Below, piece by piece: positions 12,574 to 25,195 of a stretch of 64,000 bases of DNA. The notes beneath the pieces were generated by a model. That model was not told where the DNA came from and ran no database searches. It was given only the letters and a program-made list of their open reading frames with translations. Both the position numbers and the translations under genes were made by a program. The stretch comes from Emydura subglobosa (taxonomy: Eukaryota; Chordata; Testudines; Chelidae): contig ML679966.1 of NCBI GenBank assembly GCA_007922225.1, positions 58,486,148 through 58,550,147 on the forward strand, given 5' to 3'. How positions within the stretch are numbered: position 1 is the stretch's first letter; every line of letters begins with the position of its first letter.

Positions 12574-13849
12574 CAGTCAGTCTGATAATACACATTTACA
12601 AGATAGAAGCTGAATGTATTAACCCTGCATGTCTAGTGTTTCTGTTGCCATAGTATCCCTAATAAAATGTGTTACATGTATTCATGATGTGCACAGGGAG
12701 TTTAGATTTCTGCAACCATGAATATATTGTGAAATCATTAAATTAAAATTACATTTTGGGGGTTGTTTGGGGTTTTTGGCACCTTTTACTTCTTCATCTG
12801 CCCTCCCTTTACTAATCCATTGTTGCAGAGTCCACGCTGACATGGTTTGTGACCTGGAACGCTTTCACAGGTCACAGCCTGATTGAAGCTTTCAAAAGAA
12901 TCTCTCTGGATTCAAAGGAATATCTAAATGCAAATGTGTAGGACATCAAAATCTTTCTAGACCAAACAAAATAGATCTATGTATAATGCACCATATGTAC
13001 TGTGGGCACTACATAACACTCAAGTGAATTATGATACCCAAAGGAAGAGTGCAGATGCAAACAAAAAACAGTTCCAAAAACAGAGTCTTCAAGGATTTCA
13101 AAAGCAGACTTAATTGAACTTGAAATGTGATCCTGGACCAGAATATATTCGTTCATAGAAGGTTTAAATAAAGCAAAAATAGAACTAGTTAAGTAAATAA
13201 AGCAGATCTGGATGTATTTTATAACTAAAAAGATCCTACCTAGTTTCTGGCCCAAATACATTTGAGTATTAACATTTTCCATATCTGGGGTGCCGGGGAT
13301 AGAAAAAAAAAAGAGCTTTTTTATCCAGATTGAATGCCCAGGGCAAGATATGAGAACTTAAATAAAGACCTAATCACATCCAAACAAACAATGTAGCAAT
13401 TTCATATAAGGCTAAAGCAGTTAAATATGTTTGTGTCACAGGTCAGAGCTATGTTTTTGCTGATCCTCAGTCTGTTCAATTTCAGGAAATAAAACCACTA
13501 GTGTTAGAGGGGTTTTTCTTATGAAGGTTCAGAGGAATAATCATTCTTTGATTTTCTTCCCTGGATTAGAAACTGTTTGCTTTCAAAGTTTGCAAGTTAT
13601 AAATTAGATGGAATGCTTAGAATATTAAGTGAACCTTTTGGGCAAAAGAATGTTTTACATCTCTTTAATTAAGTACACAGCTACTCCAAGGCAGAAATAA
13701 CTTTTCCCATCAGAGGATTTCTGTTTATTTTTAACTATATTTTATAGTATCTATGTAATAAAAAGTGATATAGCACTGTGAGTTATTAGCCTTGATGTTT
13801 AAGTTCATCCATGTTTATTAAGCAAGAGCCTTAAAAAGCTAGGTAGCCG
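12574..13849. other. Unique A+T-rich sequence, no gene seen
   Basis: No coding region recognised. A small 9-base hairpin ('tgtgacctg' / 'caggtcaca', 11-base loop) lies at about 12849-12877. The minus frame at 12977-13282 (101 codons) has no known domain. Confidence 0.45.
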
Positions 13850-14210
13850 ATCAAGGAGAGGGTAAGAACTTGATCATTTTCTATAAGTAGGTATGTGGAG
13901 AGAAGATTTCTGATTGGAAAGGACTTTTTAACCTAGCAGACAAAGGCATAACATGATCCATTGCTTGGAAACTGAAGCTAGATAAATTCAAGCTAGAAAT
14001 ATGGTGCAAAGTTTTAGTGAGAGTAATTAATGAGTAGAACAACTTGCCAACAAATGTGGTGGATTCACCATCAGCTGAAGCATTTCTAAAAAGTGTTCTG
14101 GCTTAACTAGAAGATATAAATTTGATGCAGGAAATACTTGGTGAGATGCTATGGCTTTTGTTATACAGGAGATCAGACTTGATTCCTGTGGAATCCATAA
14201 TGAATAAGGA
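13850..14210 (+). mobile_element. CR1 LINE, 3'-terminal fragment
   Basis: Sense copy of the last few hundred bases of a CR1 element: 'ggaaactgaagctagataaa', then 'gagagtaattaatgagtag', 'gtggtggattcaccatcag' and 'ttatacaggagatcagactt'. These words mark the region between the RT end and the 3' terminus of CR1. The same block occurs antisense at about 28320-28480. It is truncated at the 5' side and decayed, with no open frame. Confidence 0.7.
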
Positions 14211-14225
14211 TATTTTATGATGATT

Positions 14226-14500
14226 ACCCATTGACAACTACCATAAAAGACCTATTTTCCATATAACTATGTTGGCTGACATTATACTACTGTCCAATTC
14301 TTTATCAATTATATCCCAAATCAGCCTTCTGTTATTTTGCCTGGGGTTGATGTCAGGCTAATTGGCCTACAGTTACCTAGATCAGCCTGCTTGCCTTTTT
14401 AATCATTAGCATAAAATTAGCACACTTCCAGTCTTCTGGAATTTGATTGTTAGATGTAGCATCTGTACGTTCCACAATCTGAAGTTCACTAACTGTTTTT
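14226..14500 (-). mobile_element. CR1-like LINE, RT-region fragment
   Basis: Reading the minus strand from about 14440 gives 'PEDWKCANF' and then, past a frame change, words typical of the N-terminal fingers of a CR1/L3-type reverse transcriptase, followed by a degenerate continuation to about 14230. The sense copy at 13850-14210 lies directly beside it in the opposite direction. The two represent different parts of the element, so they are not simple duplicates of each other. Confidence 0.55.
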
Positions 14501-16299
14501 TAAATCTAGGTTTAATGGATTCTTACCAAGGAAACACTGTGGAGTCCTACATACTTAGTGTTACAGCATGCCTCTGAATTGTTTATACTTAATTCTGCTC
14601 TATCATATACACTGCTATGCTGAATTGTTTTGTTCCTCTTTATCAGACTTACGGTTTTAGAGAAAAACAATTTAGCCTGAATGCTCAACTCCCGAGAGAC
14701 ATTTATATTGTTGAACATCAAGTCATTCAGTAGTTTTGTAACAAAAACAAAACAAAAAAAACTGTGGCAAATGATTCCCAGAATTTTTCTTCTAGAACAG
14801 TAGTTTACAGACAATAGTTCATAACTTGATTTATAATGTTCTAATTCCATATTGACAGAGAGACAGTAAACAGATGAACAGCTCTGCTTAAAATGTTTCT
14901 ACTTCAGAAATTCTTAATTTCCACAAAGTGAATTGGCATCCATTTTCAGACACTAGTTTTTAGATTTCCTTCATGACTAAAAACGTTGAATTTGATTACT
15001 TCAGTAACTGACCAGAAGTAGCCTTTATTATCCAGATTACTTCCACAGAAGTAATCAAGTGCAGTAATAGTATAAAAGCAATCTATTGGTGTTGCTTCAT
15101 AATATATCAATATTTACCCAGGCAGAATAAGCAAATACATGTAGTGCTTGGAAACAACAGTATGGGGCATTATAGCAATCTCAGCTTTGAGGAGCTGAAT
15201 ATGAATGCATGCCTGTAAGTCAGGACAAATTTCAGCCCTTTATCTTTTTCTTTATAACAATTGGAGACACCCATTGTGAAGAGTCAGTTCAATCAAAGAT
15301 GCCAGTATTTTGTAGCTCCTGAGAATATTTCTCTCTGTCTGTGAGGGAAAGAGTGTCTGATATATGGAGCAGTATCACCTGTGAGTATTATTTTATGCAT
15401 AAATGCAGTTACATTGTTCAGTGTGTTGGACTAAGTATAGCTTATCACAGTGCAATCATATGTTCAGAAGTTGTCATTCTGTGCAGTTGTAGATGAAACA
15501 CATCCATTAAATATCTGCATTTTTAAAGTCCTAAAATGGTTCATTACTAAGTTAGGGTGCCAATACAAAACTCTGCAGATACTAATACATCACATAGCAA
15601 ATCAATAAGCAGGGGCTTACCTTCTTCAAGTAAAGTGTTGTCCTTAAGTAAGTATGCAAGCAGAAACTGATGCAGCTGAATGGGTGAGACTATACTCCGA
15701 AAGTGCCCATAAATCAATGCAAGTAATTTTCTGACTGAAGTAGTAATAGCTTAAATATGCATAGCATAGACCTAGAAGCTGGTGTAGAACTATCTCATTG
15801 CACAAAAGCCCTTATTGACATGTTACAAAAAGTTTGTGTGAAATAGCAATGCATCAGTCAGTAGATTCACTCATCTTCTGTGCTTCTCAGTGAAGCACAT
15901 ATCTTTGTACTACTTCATATACTGTCTTTAGACATGGTAAAGTCCTTTAAAGCTGAAACTGTGTTAGTGTATCAGTTATGAGGAACATTAACTATATGGT
16001 AAACTTCAGTAACAAGACTTTGTATCAGCAAAACTTGTTTCCTGGCATTTAGGAACTCATTAGTAAGAACAAGTTTTCAAACAGACAAAACCATTTTGCA
16101 AGAGACTGAATGGGCTCATTAAGGAAGGGTAGAAAGGCAGGAGATGAAAGAAGGAGAGTACGTTCTTGTCATCAAAATATTGTGTATTGTAATTAGCAAT
16201 GAGTTTTGCCTGCAGATCTGGGTCCTGAATAATTCAAGCACTCACTTTGCAATATTAAATTCTAAACTCTAAACCTAATATATATTTTTGCTTGTTATG
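14501..16299. other. Unique sequence, no gene seen
   Basis: No repeat or coding region recognised. The minus frame at 14512-14850 (112 codons) is cysteine- and serine-rich without a domain. A donor-like word 'cctgtgagtatt' at about 15378 follows a pyrimidine-rich stretch, but the segment between is too short to call an exon. Confidence 0.45.
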
Positions 16300-16690
16300 G
16301 GTAGTACAAACCCCACACTGGGCTCAAAAGGGTAAAAGGACAATACTGGGCCCAGGCAACCTTACCCCTGCACTCCTGCAGAGCATGCTCCAACTGTAGA
16401 AGAAGCTTAAAAGGGAGGAACCCAGCTCAGTCAGGGGAGCAAGACAGATGTACCCTGAGGGCTCCTGGATACGTGTGCTGATGAAGCCTCCTAGAGAGCA
16501 GTAGGACTGCACACAGCCCCATGGGGGGCTGAAGGTTTAGTTGTCTTCTTTTTTTTTTTTTTTTTAAATTACTTTATACTGGATGTGGAGCCATAGGGAA
16601 GAGACAAATGGTGACCCAGGCAGAGTAACTCCAAAAGCACTCCAGGCTGCCAGACACTGCTAACTCCTAGGTCAGAGCCTGCTGCAATGG

Positions 16691-16765
16691 GAGGCTCCCT
16701 ACTAACTGCTAACTGCAAGGCTTCCCTACTCCCTACTAACTGCAAGGCTTCCCTACTAACTGCTT
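16691..16765. repeat. Short tandem repeat, 20-27-base unit
   Basis: About two and a half copies of a unit containing 'aactgcaaggcttccctact'; one copy carries an extra 'ccctact'. A local slippage-type duplication within the repeat patch. Confidence 0.7.
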
Positions 16766-16861
16766 CTGCTGCAGGAGTTGCATAAGCCACGTCCCAACAC
16801 CACCTCCCACTTTTAAGAAGAGTGCAAAGTCATTGCAATTGGAGGTGAAGATAAACCCCTC

Positions 16862-16946
16862 CCCGGGTGAGGAACTAAACCGTGAAAGGCTTTCCAATGG
16901 AGAGGCAATACTGGGTGTACAACCCATTAGACCACCTGGCCCTCCA
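16862..16946 (-). repeat. tRNA-like segment (possible SINE head)
   Basis: The minus strand reads 'ccaggtggtctaatgggttg' at its start and 'acggtttagttcctca' near its end. These sit where the pol III A box and B box of a tRNA-Glu/Gln-like sequence would be, about 45 bases apart. The B box differs from GGTTCGANNCC at two positions. There is no mature tRNA fold, so this is a tRNA-derived repeat and not a tRNA gene. Confidence 0.35.
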
Positions 16947-16965
16947 AGGGCTCTATTACAAGGCT

Positions 16966-18868
16966 CACAGCGTAATATGTTCAGTCAGTGTGGTACAAAG
17001 TTGTTCACTATAAACTACCATAGCATCTTATGTTCTAAAGGTATCACAGAAGGAGATGGGCTTATGTGAAATCCTGAACTGAGCACTCAGGAGTTCAGTG
17101 GTGATTATATCTGGAGTAACAACATGGAGCTCTCTGTAATCACTCAGTGTTTTACATATTAGTAGGAGACATTAGTAGGCAGGGCAGGATGGTGTGTGTA
17201 CAGAAACACAGCACACATTTTTGCATTTCACTCCTGCTCCAGCAGCCTTAAATGGTAGCCTGAGAGTGAACTCGGCAAGATGGTGACACACTGTCTTTTT
17301 ATCTTTTGCTTTATTCTTCCAACAACGGTTTCTTCACCTGCTCACTAATGCAGCCTTCAGAACTGTTGAGTCGCAGAAAGTTAAGACTATTTTAGCTCTT
17401 TTTAAGCTATCTGCCTGTTTTAGGTTTTATGTTTCCATAAAACAATAGTGAGCAGAACTGAACTCAGAGGGATGTCAGGCAGCAAGAGCAAACATTAGTT
17501 TATCACCCACTATGAGCGAAAGGTCTTTCCACATATTCTTTCCATTCCACAATTCCCTTATCTAAAAAGCTACTGTTTACATTTAGAGTTTTCGGTTGTT
17601 TGGTTTATCCCTACATAAACACAAAGAAGAATGGCCTATTTTAGATCAACAACAAAAAGACAGTCTGTGCTGCTGCTTTGACGGTATGCACTGAACTCAC
17701 CACACACTGCATCTCTGAGGAGAACAGAATCCTTAGCGATTTAACAATGCAGCACTGGAGAGTGGGGAAGAGCTAGAACCACCATAGAACATATACACCA
17801 CTCCAGTGGCCATGAGTCAAGACTCATTTTAAATCTCTATAATGTTAACGTCCACAGTTCAAGTCAGCAATATCCTCAGGCAGCAAAGTGTAAAGTATCA
17901 TTACACCAGTCTATTAAACCATATGAACCAACAGTGCCCATACTGTCATTGTACAAATATGTAAATATGGATAGCGTCATAATTTAATATACTCTGAAAA
18001 ATCTGGAACAGATAGTAACTGAGATACCTGTTCAATGTTTTAAATTCCATCAGAGACTGGTCAAAGGGGCCTGTATGTAAACTGTGGGTGTACTTTAAAA
18101 CCCCCCCAGCACAAATAGACACAAATGGCAACAGATCTGCTTCTACTGTGAATTCAAGACTGATGAAGGACAATAAGAGGGTTTTGTTTTTTTTTTTTTT
18201 TTTTTGGGGGGGGGGGGGTGGGTGAGCAGAGGAGATCCAAGCCATCTAAGCTCATCCACTCCATGAGGAGTGAGGATCCATAGCGAGGGAAGGCATCTGC
18301 CCATGGCAGGGCAGTGAGATGACCATGTTCTGTGTCGTGGTTCTCCTGCAAACCTATGAGGATTTCCTTGCTGGAAAAAATGCTGAGTGTTGTGCTGGTA
18401 TGGGGTGGAGTGGGAGCTGCAACTGGGGGACCGGGAATCAAGTGTGGAGAGACAGTGAACCAACATAACTGCTTCTGCTGTCTGCAACTGTCCTAAAATC
18501 TAAAGGCTTTTTCCTGTAAATATTTAGATATCCATGGGTTTGCCCAGTCCCCTAAATACCAGCCACCTTGCCTCCCCCACCTCTGGAATATTCAAGAAAC
18601 CCTGCAAGGAGTCTTCTCCACAACCTTGGCCTACGTATGTTGCCAGCTCCAACTACAGTTTGTGTGATAGCTGCTTCCTCCAACCCTCTCCCCCCTTGGT
18701 GTATACCAATCCAAGAAAGACTAGCAGCAGTGAGAAAATGGAGCCAGAGAGACAACTGCCCAGCAGAAAGAGTTGCCTGCAGAGGAGATCTCAGCTCTTC
18801 ACCTTCCTGCTCCTGTTTATCCCTGACAGTGCAGCCCTGTCGACAGTATATGTCGACTTGGATATTTG
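16966..18868. other. Unique sequence with a T/G homopolymer tract
   Basis: No gene recognised. A run of about 21 T followed by about 12 G lies at 18187-18219. The overlapping frames at 18143-18902 (95 to 122 codons, both strands) are low-complexity, proline- or serine-rich and mutually overlapping, which argues for chance. Confidence 0.45.
18187..18219. repeat. T(21)G(12) tract
   Basis: A T run passes directly into a G run. Both lengths are probably polymorphic and hard to sequence. The G run could form a G-quadruplex. Confidence 0.85.
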
Positions 18869-18972
18869 GAGCCTGATGCTTCAGTCACTTACATTGGTGT
18901 AAATCAGGAGTGACTCCATTGATATCAGTGGAGTGACCTTGGTGTAAGGCTGGAGTGAGTGGAGAATCAGAC
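18869..18972. repeat. Palindromic miniature element ('gagcctgat...gaatcagac')
   Basis: Ends 'gagcctgatgcttcagtcac' and 'gtgagtggagaatcagac' are imperfect inverted repeats. The core 'ttggtgtaaatcaggagtga' pairs with 'gaccttggtgtaaggctgg'-type sequence around 'ccattgatatcagtgg'. Same group as the elements at 4249, 20525, 37692 and 38458. Confidence 0.6.
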
Positions 18973-20524
18973 TTCTGGGTTTGTGCATGGTCAAAGGGAG
19001 ATCATTGACCAATGCAGTGCACAGATTCCAGACAACTACATCATATAAAGAGCATTGCACGTGAACATAGGAAATGGAGTCAGTTACAATGGGCAATAAA
19101 AGCTGGTGAGTTAGAGAAACAGCTCCACTAGCTCAGTTAGAAGGAACTGTTGAAGATAGACAAATTTCAACTGAAGGCTGTGGGATACCTATGCCTCCAA
19201 TGACACTTTTCCCAGCTTTCCTCTGGGCAATCCAAACAATGTCTTGTGCAGAGGATCACCAAGTAAGTAGTTTCCTAAAGAGTGAGGCTATTTAATTTAG
19301 TCGAACTCAGGTTAAATGACTTCAACTGAGATGAGATGAATGTTGATTAACAGAGTCAAATGTCAACTCAATTAAAGTAATTCAAGCTTAACAAGAAAAC
19401 ATTTGACATATTTATCGACATAAAACCTCTTGAAGTGGTATCAGTGAAGCTACTGTAGCTTAGGTATGCAGAGTATACATTCAGATACCATCGACAAAAA
19501 AAAATAAAAAATCATTTTCTAAATGATTCAGACTTGGCCTCCTTTTAACCTATGCAATCTGCACTTTCACTTTTGATTCACAGGATGAAATTGGACACAG
19601 TCTTAATTAGAAATGCACATATCCAGAGTGGCACACCCCATTCAATTGCAGATGCAAAACTGTAAGCTTGCAAAAGGAGGCCACCCTTCTGAAAATGTGT
19701 CCCATAGGACAATTAATCTGCTTTATTTCAAAACACTTTTTTGTTGTTTTGTTTCTTGGGGAGGGGGAGAGAGGAAGGAAGGATTGTGTTACAACATTGC
19801 TACTTATCCTTAGTATTCTATTAGTACCTTCCAATCTGCAATAAAAATGCTGTTAATGTAATCTAACATGACAATGAGTGAAATGAATAACACTGAAGTA
19901 ATAGAACTGTTAAAAAGGATTTGTGTGTGTATCAGTTATAGAAAAGCAACAACCATGTATTTGTAGTGGAATCTTAACAAATGAACTGCCCCGTGATTAT
20001 CTTTCAGAGTAGTAAAACATGAAATACACTCATTTGAACTCTAGTACTATATTAAAGGACTAAATCTGTCAACTACTGTTTCTGTATAACGAAATGAAAA
20101 CATTAAATCCCATTCAGTGTTTATTGGGATAAAACTGCTGATAAAATAAATATTTCAAGAGGAAGCTATGTGCTGCTAATTGATCAATGTACTTAATAAG
20201 AGGGCAGGTGGGAAGAAATAAATTTTAAATAAATCCAGCATAATTTTGGGTTGGCTAGAAAGCCTAGTTTCACAGCATTCATTAATTCATAAATGTGGCT
20301 TTTTGTTCTTCCCAGTGGATGGGGCTGGGAACGCACTGAGGGCATCATCCAGTCAATGGAGATAGAGCATGTTAAGTTTTGTAGAGGCCACAGTTACCCC
20401 ATTTATAAAAAGGTGGTTATCAGCTATTACATATTTAGCATCAAGAGTAACAGCTGCTTTAGAGCTAAATAAAAGAACAGGGGTCTGACCTTGAGAAGTT
20501 TATAAATTAGGGCTCAGTGCTGTA
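18973..20524. other. Unique A+T-rich sequence, no gene seen
   Basis: Nothing recognisable; an A-rich tract lies at about 19496-19510. Two frames at 19607-19834 on opposite strands overlap fully and have no domain. Confidence 0.45.
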
Positions 20525-20604
20525 GATATTCATATATGTGACTAACTTTTAAGTCAATTGGGCTACTCACATGAACAAAGTTACACATGTATATAAGTTT
20601 TTGG
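20525..20604. repeat. Palindromic miniature element
   Basis: 'gatattcatatatgtgacta' on the left is mirrored by 'acacatgtatataagt' on the right, and 'actaacttttaagtcaattg' sits before 'ggctactcacatgaacaaag'. It has the same design as the other inverted-repeat elements here: a central 'gtcaattggg' and pairing arms. Confidence 0.5.
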
Positions 20605-20659
20605 ATCACCAATCCAAGCTATGACATTTATTATAGTGCCAGTCACTATAATAACACAT

Positions 20660-21320
20660 AGGCCTGTCACACTGTGCTGTACTCACCACTGGTTGGTAGC
20701 TCCTTCTGGTGATTCACTCTCACCAGTTCAGCAATTCCTTTCTTCATTTTTCCCCATTGCAGATCTCCTCACACTCACAGAGTTGCAGTACAGCAGCTTC
20801 ATGACTCAACCCTCTGATCAAGCCACGCTGTGGTTTTCCTTTTGGGCAGGGGGGAAGGGGTGTCTTTCACCATTCTTCTGCATCAGCAGTGCCAGCAGTC
20901 TTCCTATTCACTGCCCCTAGCAACACCACTCTGTAGTGGTTGGTAGGGGAACACAGGCCCCCCCTCTGGGTTCTAGTCCAGGACCCTGAAGCAAGCACTT
21001 AACATCTGCAGCCACACCAGCCTTACTCCTCTCATCCCTAGACACCTTCCTACTGTACTGCTTCTACTCTTCCTTTTCTCTTACCAGAAGTATAGGTTTC
21101 TTTCCTATTGCTCCCCTACACTGTTGCTGTTCTACCAGCTTTATAGAAGCCCTACCTGTTTCCTGACACATGAGCTTCCTTCTAATGAGCTCTCTCAATA
21201 CAGCCAAAATCCCATCCCTCCACACATGCATTTGCAGCTTAATTGTTTGATTGGACCCACTTGGCCTAATTCAGTTCTTGCAGGGCCACTATGAGAAGTA
21301 TACCTCATCACAAGGCCCCA
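20660..21320. repeat. LTR-like or other interspersed repeat, unclassified
   Basis: The block has more C and T than its flanks and runs from 'tgtcacactgtgctgtactc' (20667) to about 'cctcatcacaagg' (21306-21318), ends that would suit an LTR (TG...CA). It has no open frame beyond a 99-codon, non-protein-like one. I believe it is an interspersed repeat from its texture, but I cannot name a family or confirm the ends. Confidence 0.3.
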
Positions 21321-23713
21321 GTAATAATACCCATTGGATCATCATGCAAGCATTTTGTGAGTCATTGGTGTTTATAAAACACTTTGATGTCCCTGGTTAG
21401 AAATTAGACATGTCAATGGGGGTGACGGTCTATGCAAAAGTGGTGTGAGATCACAATAACCATGTTTGTCAGAGATTGTGAAACTAATGCTAACTTACAC
21501 TTTAGCCAATCAATCATTATTCAAACTAGTATTATTTCAAATAAAGAGTTACCTTAAGAATTAAAATAAAAGAATACGTCAGCTTCCTGTCCAAGAGCAA
21601 GAAACAGTTTTATTAAAGAACAAGAATTTGTATTAAACTATGGCAAGACATTAAACTAATTACAAAGTTATATAATTTCCTTGCAAGCTCTTGCCATTGA
21701 AAGCCCCTCTTGTCCTCTGTTTTCCTGTGAGCTTCTGTAGTATCTAACTGCTTTTCTGGCACTTCCATTTTCAATCCTTATTTCTTTTTATTTACTCTGG
21801 GACTTTGTGGCCTAGGCTAAATCACATGCCACAGGGCATGAGAACTCATCGTTCTTATCACAGAAGCTGCTGAACCTAGTGCTACAGTGATAAGGGCCAT
21901 ATCCAAACTGAATTTCTACTTTTACCACCTTCTGCTGAAGTACAGCTGTTGGGGTACCATTAAAAGCAACTAAACATCAAGGTCCTAAAATTGAGATATC
22001 CCCTCAAAATGCATTCCACAAAACTTGATTAGAAATTTTCTTTGTGATGATTCACAAACAAAACTGGATGTTTAGTGGGGGAAAAAACCATGTTTAAAGA
22101 AGATAAGAAATGTTGACATTCAAGAATCATCTTGCTTTCCATAACTCTCCCTCTCTTTTCCAGTAGATTAAGGGTAGCACAGAATAATATATACTGACTA
22201 TAACATTGAAATATAAATTGAATTGTTAAATGGTAAGATTAAAAGTGGTGTTAGTTTTATTTTAATGATTTGTAATTCCGATAGTGAATGAGTACAGACG
22301 AGTTAACACTTAGGCCAAGTCCTTGCAGGCATAAGCATAAGAATTTTGCCAATTCTCCGTTTACATAGAACTGCTAATCTTCTGAAAATATTATTGCTGA
22401 CAGAACAAAGGTAACATGCTGTGCTAGAAGATGTAATGATAAAACCAAAACAAAAAAAATCCACCCTTTTTCTGGAAAGATCCAAGACAGGGTGACACAA
22501 AAACAACATGACCCAGCACCTGCCACCCCAGCAGGAAAAATGCAGACATCAGGTCACTAAAGCTTGTGCTTGCGTAGTGTATGGGTTACCTAGAACCCAA
22601 AGGGCTGATTTGCTAAAAACCAATTGGATAAAAATTAAGTAATTTGTAACATAGAAATGTATAAAAGACCTAAGTGAATATAGGCCCAAAATGGAGAAAG
22701 ATTGGACCAGAAACTGAAGAACAGGAATGAAGGACTAGACCAAGGGATCAGAGAAGGTGGCAACTATCAGAGAAGGTGAAAGAACTGCCCAGAGCACCAG
22801 AATGTGGTGACTTGGGCTCATTTACTGATTCTGTCTTGTCTGTTATTTGTCTTTTATTACAGTCCAAACACTGTAAGTGACAATAAGTCTGTCTGAAATT
22901 ATATAAAGGCAAACATTGATTAAGCCTAAATTGTGTGATTGTGTGCCTCAGTTTCCCAACTTTTACCCCCAGTGCAACCACAGAGAATTATGTCTGACAA
23001 GAGTCCATGTGTGTGTAAAAAAATAAAAGAAAGAGAGAGATGCATAATTGCACGGAGATTAAATGTGATGCAGAATTCCATAGCTAAACTACATTTTTCC
23101 TCTACAGTCTGGCTCAGCACCACAGTGTTCAGTCAGCAGTTTGTTGCAAGTAGACCCAGTCACTGGGTCTGGGCAGAGGCTAGTTCCTGTTTCTAGCTCT
23201 CTGTCTATAGGACACTCCCATACTCAGACCTGTTGTCTGACACTGGACATAAGGCGTGGCAACCTAGTCACCCTAGATGCTGAAATCCAGGCCTCAGAAT
23301 TCCCAAGCCTCCCAGTTGCTTACACCCACTTCCCCAAAATTCCACTTATTCTGAGCTTCTATTTTAATCCCTCTGGGGTCAACATAGCAGGGTTGCAAGG
23401 AACACAGGCTTAGCAAAGGAATTTCTTAACCAGTCTGTTCATTCACAAACCACCCAAGAGCTTCAGATCCTTGCAAAATAACAGAAGTCCTGAGACGCAC
23501 TCTCCCTTAATCTAATCTTGCCCCCCTCCAGCCCGTGAGTCAAAGTTTGTCAGTATTTCAGGCTTAATTTCTGCTGCATGCCCTGTTTCCATGTGTTGAT
23601 GGTTAGAGCCCTTCTCAGAGCATCACCGCTTGCTTCAATAGAGTCTCTGACTCCTATTGCCATGTGGGCCACTGAGATGCTCAAGCCCCCTCCCCCAGTC
23701 ATGCCGCCCACAT
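21321..23713. other. Unique and unclassified sequence
   Basis: No gene recognised. An A-rich stretch with 'ttttattaaag' near 21609 and a C+T-rich block at 23095-23530 may be further repeat pieces. The frames at 22926-23413 overlap on both strands and look like chance. Confidence 0.4.
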
Positions 23714-23826
23714 AGCAACTGTGAAAAATCAGGACAGAGGGAGGGGAGTAATAGACACCTGTATAAGACAAAGCCCCAAATATCAGGACTGTCCCTATAA
23801 AATTAGGACATCTGGTCAGCCTAGGT
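23714..23826 (-). repeat. hAT-like miniature element ('aggacatctggtca' end)
   Basis: Contains 'gtgaaaaatcaggacag', 'taatagacacctgtataag', 'atatcaggactgtccctata' and 'aaaattaggacatctggtca' in the order of a very common reptile miniature DNA element, whose conventional sense strand is the opposite one (starting 'gaccagatgtcc'). Short and diverged. Confidence 0.65.
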
Positions 23827-24679
23827 AGGAAACCCATTGCTCCATGGGGGTGAGTCAACTTTGAACATCGCTCAGCTGCTGAAAGCCCTAGATTGCCATC
23901 TTGATCGCTTCAATAGGAATGAGATGCTAAGCATCTCTTTTCTGGACAAGGTTACATCATACAGAGTGCAGCTCACAATTCACTATGGTTACTTGTTACA
24001 ATATTCATCTCAAGTTTATGTTTAAATCATTGCCCAATTATCTGAATCTTTCTTCTAAAGATTCAAACACCTCCAGCATTAGTTCCTCAGCTAAAGCCCC
24101 TCAGAGAGGCTTTACATGGAGAGGCAGAAGAGTTTTTGGTTTTGTTTGTTTGGTAGGTGCATCTTAGGAAAAAAACTGAATTATTCCTATATGAATCCCA
24201 AGACATTATCTGATTTTATGTTGTAGATATGCTGTCAGCAGAATTCTTATGCACTGTTGGTGGACCAAACTGTGTTTTGAACTCTAGAATTTTGTAAGTC
24301 CTTCCTGAATCTGCTGACAAAATGGTGGTTGAAATCGTGAAGAAAACATCAAACCTGTTCAGGAAACTGAAAGAGCTAACTGCATGTTGAGAAGTTCTAC
24401 TAACCAGTGGAATAGGAGAGTCTGGAAACTCTTTTCTGAGTGTTTTTCATCACAGGAGTATAGGCTTGTGGTCCTCAAACATAGTAGGGCAAAAGAACAT
24501 TGGAGAACATTATCTACATGCTAATATTCCTCAGGACGATGGAGGATGATCTCTTGGAAATGCTGGGCATATGGCCATTTTTGTGACCATGACCAGAAGA
24601 GGAAAATTATAAAAAAAAAACTAATGGATTTTGAGCACCACATGAAGAATCATTACATTACAGACTAGAGAGATAGCCT
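23827..24679. other. Unique sequence, no gene seen
   Basis: A 67-base segment at 24227-24293 has an AG before it and GTAAGT after it and is open in one frame, but it is short and its pyrimidine tract is poor. I do not call it an exon. Confidence 0.4.
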
Positions 24680-24809
24680 CTTTTAAACAGCAGTTTAATT
24701 AGAATACTGCGTACAGATCGGGGCACTTCACTGCCAGAAAACAAATTGGCAGAAACTCAAAGAAAGTAACGACAACAAAAATAAAGATCTACAAAGAGAT
24801 ATTAAAGGT
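24680..24809 (+). mobile_element. CR1 LINE fragment
   Basis: The words 'aattagaatactgcgtacag', 'ggggcacttcactgccagaaa' and 'caaattggcagaaactcaaag' followed by 'gtaacgacaacaaaaat' track the CR1 region just past the reverse transcriptase, where the intact copy at 47577-47680 reads 'tttggagtattgtgtccag' and so on. Highly diverged and truncated at both sides. Confidence 0.5.
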
Positions 24810-25195
24810 ATAAAATGGGCTAAACTCATCCCTGGTTTAAATCCATTTTTATTTTTAATCTTAGCTAAACATTGAATAAGTAGGGAATATGAGAACTTTT
24901 TACAAGTACAGCAATAAAGTTAAAGACCTGCCTAACAATAGAACACAAGAATCCTAATGCCTGCTACTAACCAGGTGACAAGAAGATGTGCTTCCCCACA
25001 TTTCTGTTCAGATGTTGAAATCACGAGGACAGCCAATTATTATTATCGTTTAATAGTTGCATAAAAGACTTCTGCCAGATGGTTACAAAAGGGCTGGGTT
25101 CAATGTATTGGGGGCCCCTCTTACAAATAACTGAACCAGTTCAAGCTCTTATCCAGAAATAATTAAATGAGGATAAGTCACCACCCAAGAAGTTT

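Larger units (their letters stand above)
16300..16965. repeat. G+C-richer unclassified repeat patch
   Basis: This block stands out from its A+T-rich flanks. It holds a T17 run at about 16549-16565, short tandem copies of 'aactgcaaggcttccctact' at 16691-16765, and a tRNA-like segment on the minus strand at 16862-16946. The text around 16600 ('agacaaatggtgacccagg') resembles a primer-binding-site context, so part of it may derive from an LTR element. I could not set its boundaries. Confidence 0.35.

Noticed and set aside
18143..18487. Overlapping frames with poly-Pro/poly-Lys
   Set aside because: They run through the T/G homopolymer tract; the Pro/Lys repeats are translation of that tract.
18839..18858. 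Small perfect palindrome with two GTCGAC arms
   Set aside because: Six-base arms; too short to mean anything without other support.
24227..24293. 67-base exon-like segment
   Set aside because: Poor pyrimidine tract, and one open frame over only 67 bases is not significant.
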